Source: an uncultured Mobiluncus sp. (lineage in GTDB: Bacteria; Actinomycetota; Actinomycetes; Actinomycetales; Actinomycetaceae). From it: DNA of 64,000 nt. The translations under genes were made by a program, and so were the position numbers. This document shows, in pieces, positions 62,361 through 64,000 of the stretch (positions are counted from its first letter, which is position 1; every line of letters begins with the position of its first letter). Below the pieces are notes generated by a model that saw only the letters and a list, made by a program, of their open reading frames with translations, ran no database searches and was not told the DNA's origin. Where the stretch lies: NCBI RefSeq assembly GCF_947087965.1, contig NZ_CAMUES010000001.1, forward strand, positions 62,001 to 126,000. Direction: 5' to 3'.

Positions 62361-64000
62361 GTGAACGACAATCAACTGGCTGCTATGAAGCTTTCGGAAC
62401 TGCGCGAACTGGCAAAGTCGCTGGGCATTAAAGGCATTTCTCAGGCTCGAAAACCGCAACTTATTGAAGCGATTATTGAAAAACAGAAGTCTGGAGGCGC
62501 AGCTGCTGACTCCGCACCCCACAAAACTGCGACTCCGGAACGGTCTCAGGCCTCTGAACATGATGGTGAGAAAGACTCTGCATCTTCCGCAAGCCAGGAG
62601 CGTGCGGCGCGTCGTCACCGTCGCGCTTCCGCTCCGGCGGGCGAACCTGCCGGGGAAGATAACTCCGAAAACGCGGCGGCCCCCCTTGACGTTAAGGCAG
62701 CGTTGGAGCATGACCTGGGGGCTAAGCCCTCGCGTCGTCAACGCAACCATGATGACGCCGAGTCTGCCACAGAAAACAATCCTCAGCTGGAGGCGGTGGC
62801 TCAGGGAGCCAGCGTGCGGCGCGAACAGACTCAAGAAGAGCGGGGCGAACGCTATGACCGTCGTAATCGCAATGATCGCCGCGGGCGTAACCGTAACCGT
62901 AATCGTGGACGCGATCGGGATGACAGCGACAACACCGGTAGCGAAGAAATCAGCCCTGAAGAATTGCTGCCCATTGCAGGCATCTTGGAGGTGAAAGAGA
63001 ACCACGCTTTTGTCCGAACCTCCGGTTACCTTCCCGGACCCAACGATGTCTACGTGACTTTGGGGCAAGTGCGCCGGTGGGGACTGCGTTCCGGCGATGC
63101 GATTGTGGGGGCCGTGCGCAAGCCTCGTGAAGGTGAAGAACGCCGCGTCAAGCACAATGCTCTGGTGCATCTGGAGTCCATCAACGGTCAGAGCATTGAG
63201 GAGGCCTCGCAACGAATCGAGTTTTCCAAGCTGACCCCGCTGTATCCCGATGAACAGCTACGCTTGGAAACATCTTCGAAGGTATTAGCTCCGCGGATTA
63301 TTGACCTGATGGCTCCTATCGGCAAAGGCCAGCGCGGCCTGATTGTGTCTCCGCCGAAAGCCGGCAAGACTATCATCTTGCAGCAAATTGCCAACGCGAT
63401 TTCTATAAACAACCCCGAAGTACACATCATGGTGGTTCTGGTGGATGAACGTCCGGAGGAAGTCACCGATATGCAGCGCACGGTCAAGGGGGAGGTTATT
63501 GCCTCGACTTTCGACCGCCCTGCCTCGGAGCACACCACGGTGGCAGAACTCGCCATTGAGCGGGCCAAGCGCCTGGTGGAACTGGGCGGCGATGTCGTGG
63601 TGCTGCTGGATTCCATCACCCGGTTGGGGCGTGCTTACAACCTAGCTGCCCCGGCTTCGGGTCGGATTCTCTCCGGCGGTGTGGATGCCTCCGCGCTGTA
63701 CCCGCCCAAGCGATTCTTTGGTGCCGCCCGCAACGTTGAAAATGGCGGCTCCTTGACCATTATTGCTACGGCCTTGGTTGAAACCGGCTCCAAGATGGAC
63801 GAGGTTATCTTTGAGGAATTCAAAGGCACCGGCAACATGGAGTTGCGACTGTCCCGCGAACTGGCTGAAAAGCGTTTGTACCCGGCGGTGGACGTCAATG
63901 CTTCGGGTACTCGCCATGAAGAGGTGCTGTTCACGAAGGAAGAGCTGAGCGTACTGTGGCGGCTGCGCCGAGTGCTGGCGTCTCTGGAACTGGAACAGGC
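62361..64000 (+). CDS. rho: Transcription termination factor Rho, 3' end outside the window
   Basis: About 546 residues are present. SAP-like N-terminal segment ([19 protein letters not shown]), then a long Arg/Asp/Asn/Ser-rich insertion of about 150 residues typical of actinobacterial Rho, an RNA-binding cold-shock fold ([18 protein letters not shown]), Walker A PPKAGKT (331-337), Walker [10 protein letters not shown] and the start of the R-loop region. GTG at 62361 follows AAGGA. The gene is open at the window edge, so its end is not seen. Confidence 0.96.
   Translation, partial: MNDNQLAAMKLSELRELAKSLGIKGISQARKPQLIEAIIEKQKSGGAAADSAPHKTATPERSQASEHDGEKDSASSASQERAARRHRRASAPAGEPAGEDNSENAAAPLDVKAALEHDLGAKPSRRQRNHDDAESATENNPQLEAVAQGASVRREQTQEERGERYDRRNRNDRRGRNRNRNRGRDRDDSDNTGSEEISPEELLPIAGILEVKENHAFVRTSGYLPGPNDVYVTLGQVRRWGLRSGDAIVGAVRKPREGEERRVKHNALVHLESINGQSIEEASQRIEFSKLTPLYPDEQLRLETSSKVLAPRIIDLMAPIGKGQRGLIVSPPKAGKTIILQQIANAISINNPEVHIMVVLVDERPEEVTDMQRTVKGEVIASTFDRPASEHTTVAELAIERAKRLVELGGDVVVLLDSITRLGRAYNLAAPASGRILSGGVDASALYPPKRFFGAARNVENGGSLTIIATALVETGSKMDEVIFEEFKGTGNMELRLSRELAEKRLYPAVDVNASGTRHEEVLFTKEELSVLWRLRRVLASLELEQ

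Overview
The window reads as a contiguous piece of a moderately GC-rich actinobacterial chromosome. The evidence is the mtrA-mtrB-lpqB-comF-hpf-secA block, a SigR/RsrA redox pair next to a 24-residue bL37-type ribosomal protein, a Kgd-type 2-oxoglutarate decarboxylase with a built-in acyltransferase domain, the argS-lysA-hom-thrC-thrB-rho order, DUF3499, an Rv3235-like protein, and many apparently leaderless genes. The only moderate GC and the gene content suggest a member of the Actinomycetaceae (a Mobiluncus- or Varibaculum-like organism), but the species cannot be fixed from the sequence alone. I see no insertion sequence, prophage, CRISPR array or rRNA; there is one tRNA.

Layout. 1-705: truncated alpha/beta hydrolase. 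842-6840 (minus): methionine operon metY-metF-metE-metX behind a structured leader. 7070-10592: PBP4-type carboxypeptidase, inorganic pyrophosphatase, DUF3499 protein and a zincin-like protein. 10601-16167 (minus): five-gene MoxR/DUF58/DUF4350/DUF4129/membrane-protein operon. 16309-25099 (plus): mtrA, mtrB, lpqB, comF-like, hpf, secA. 25110-29517: Rv3235-like gene, a small protein of unknown function, and a cassette of excisionase-type HTH, SAF, CpaE-like and an unknown protein. 29514-33937 (minus): sbcC, sbcD. 33998-37301: hisN, aroA, rsgA. 37452-41177: kgd. 41304-42341 (minus): bL37, rsrA, sigR. 42548-47512: DoxX protein, two CNNM/CBS proteins, M23 peptidase and a glycerophosphodiesterase. 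47654-49371: unknown 129-residue protein and mntH. 49423-56454: tRNA-Arg(CCG), argS, lysA, hom, thrC, thrB. 56583-61974 (minus): branched-chain amino-acid ABC transporter with a CBS-ACT protein. 62361 to the window end: rho, truncated.

How the parts fit. hom makes homoserine. MetX acetylates it, MetY sulfhydrylates it, MetF supplies methyl-THF and MetE makes methionine; ThrB and ThrC take the competing branch to threonine, and LysA completes lysine. MtrAB, LpqB, the M23 peptidase, the carboxypeptidase and SecA are envelope functions. Several genes (the hydrolase, DUF3499, mtrA, the HTH gene, the GTG gene at 26108, aroA, DoxX, mntH, argS) have a -10-like hexamer 6-7 nt before the start codon, which points to leaderless mRNAs. 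The most interesting regulatory signals are a DtxR/IdeR/MntR-type box over the mntH start, a SigR-type promoter lying over the first codon of an extended sigR frame, and a two-hairpin leader before the methionine operon. All assignments come from reading the sequence; no database search was run.
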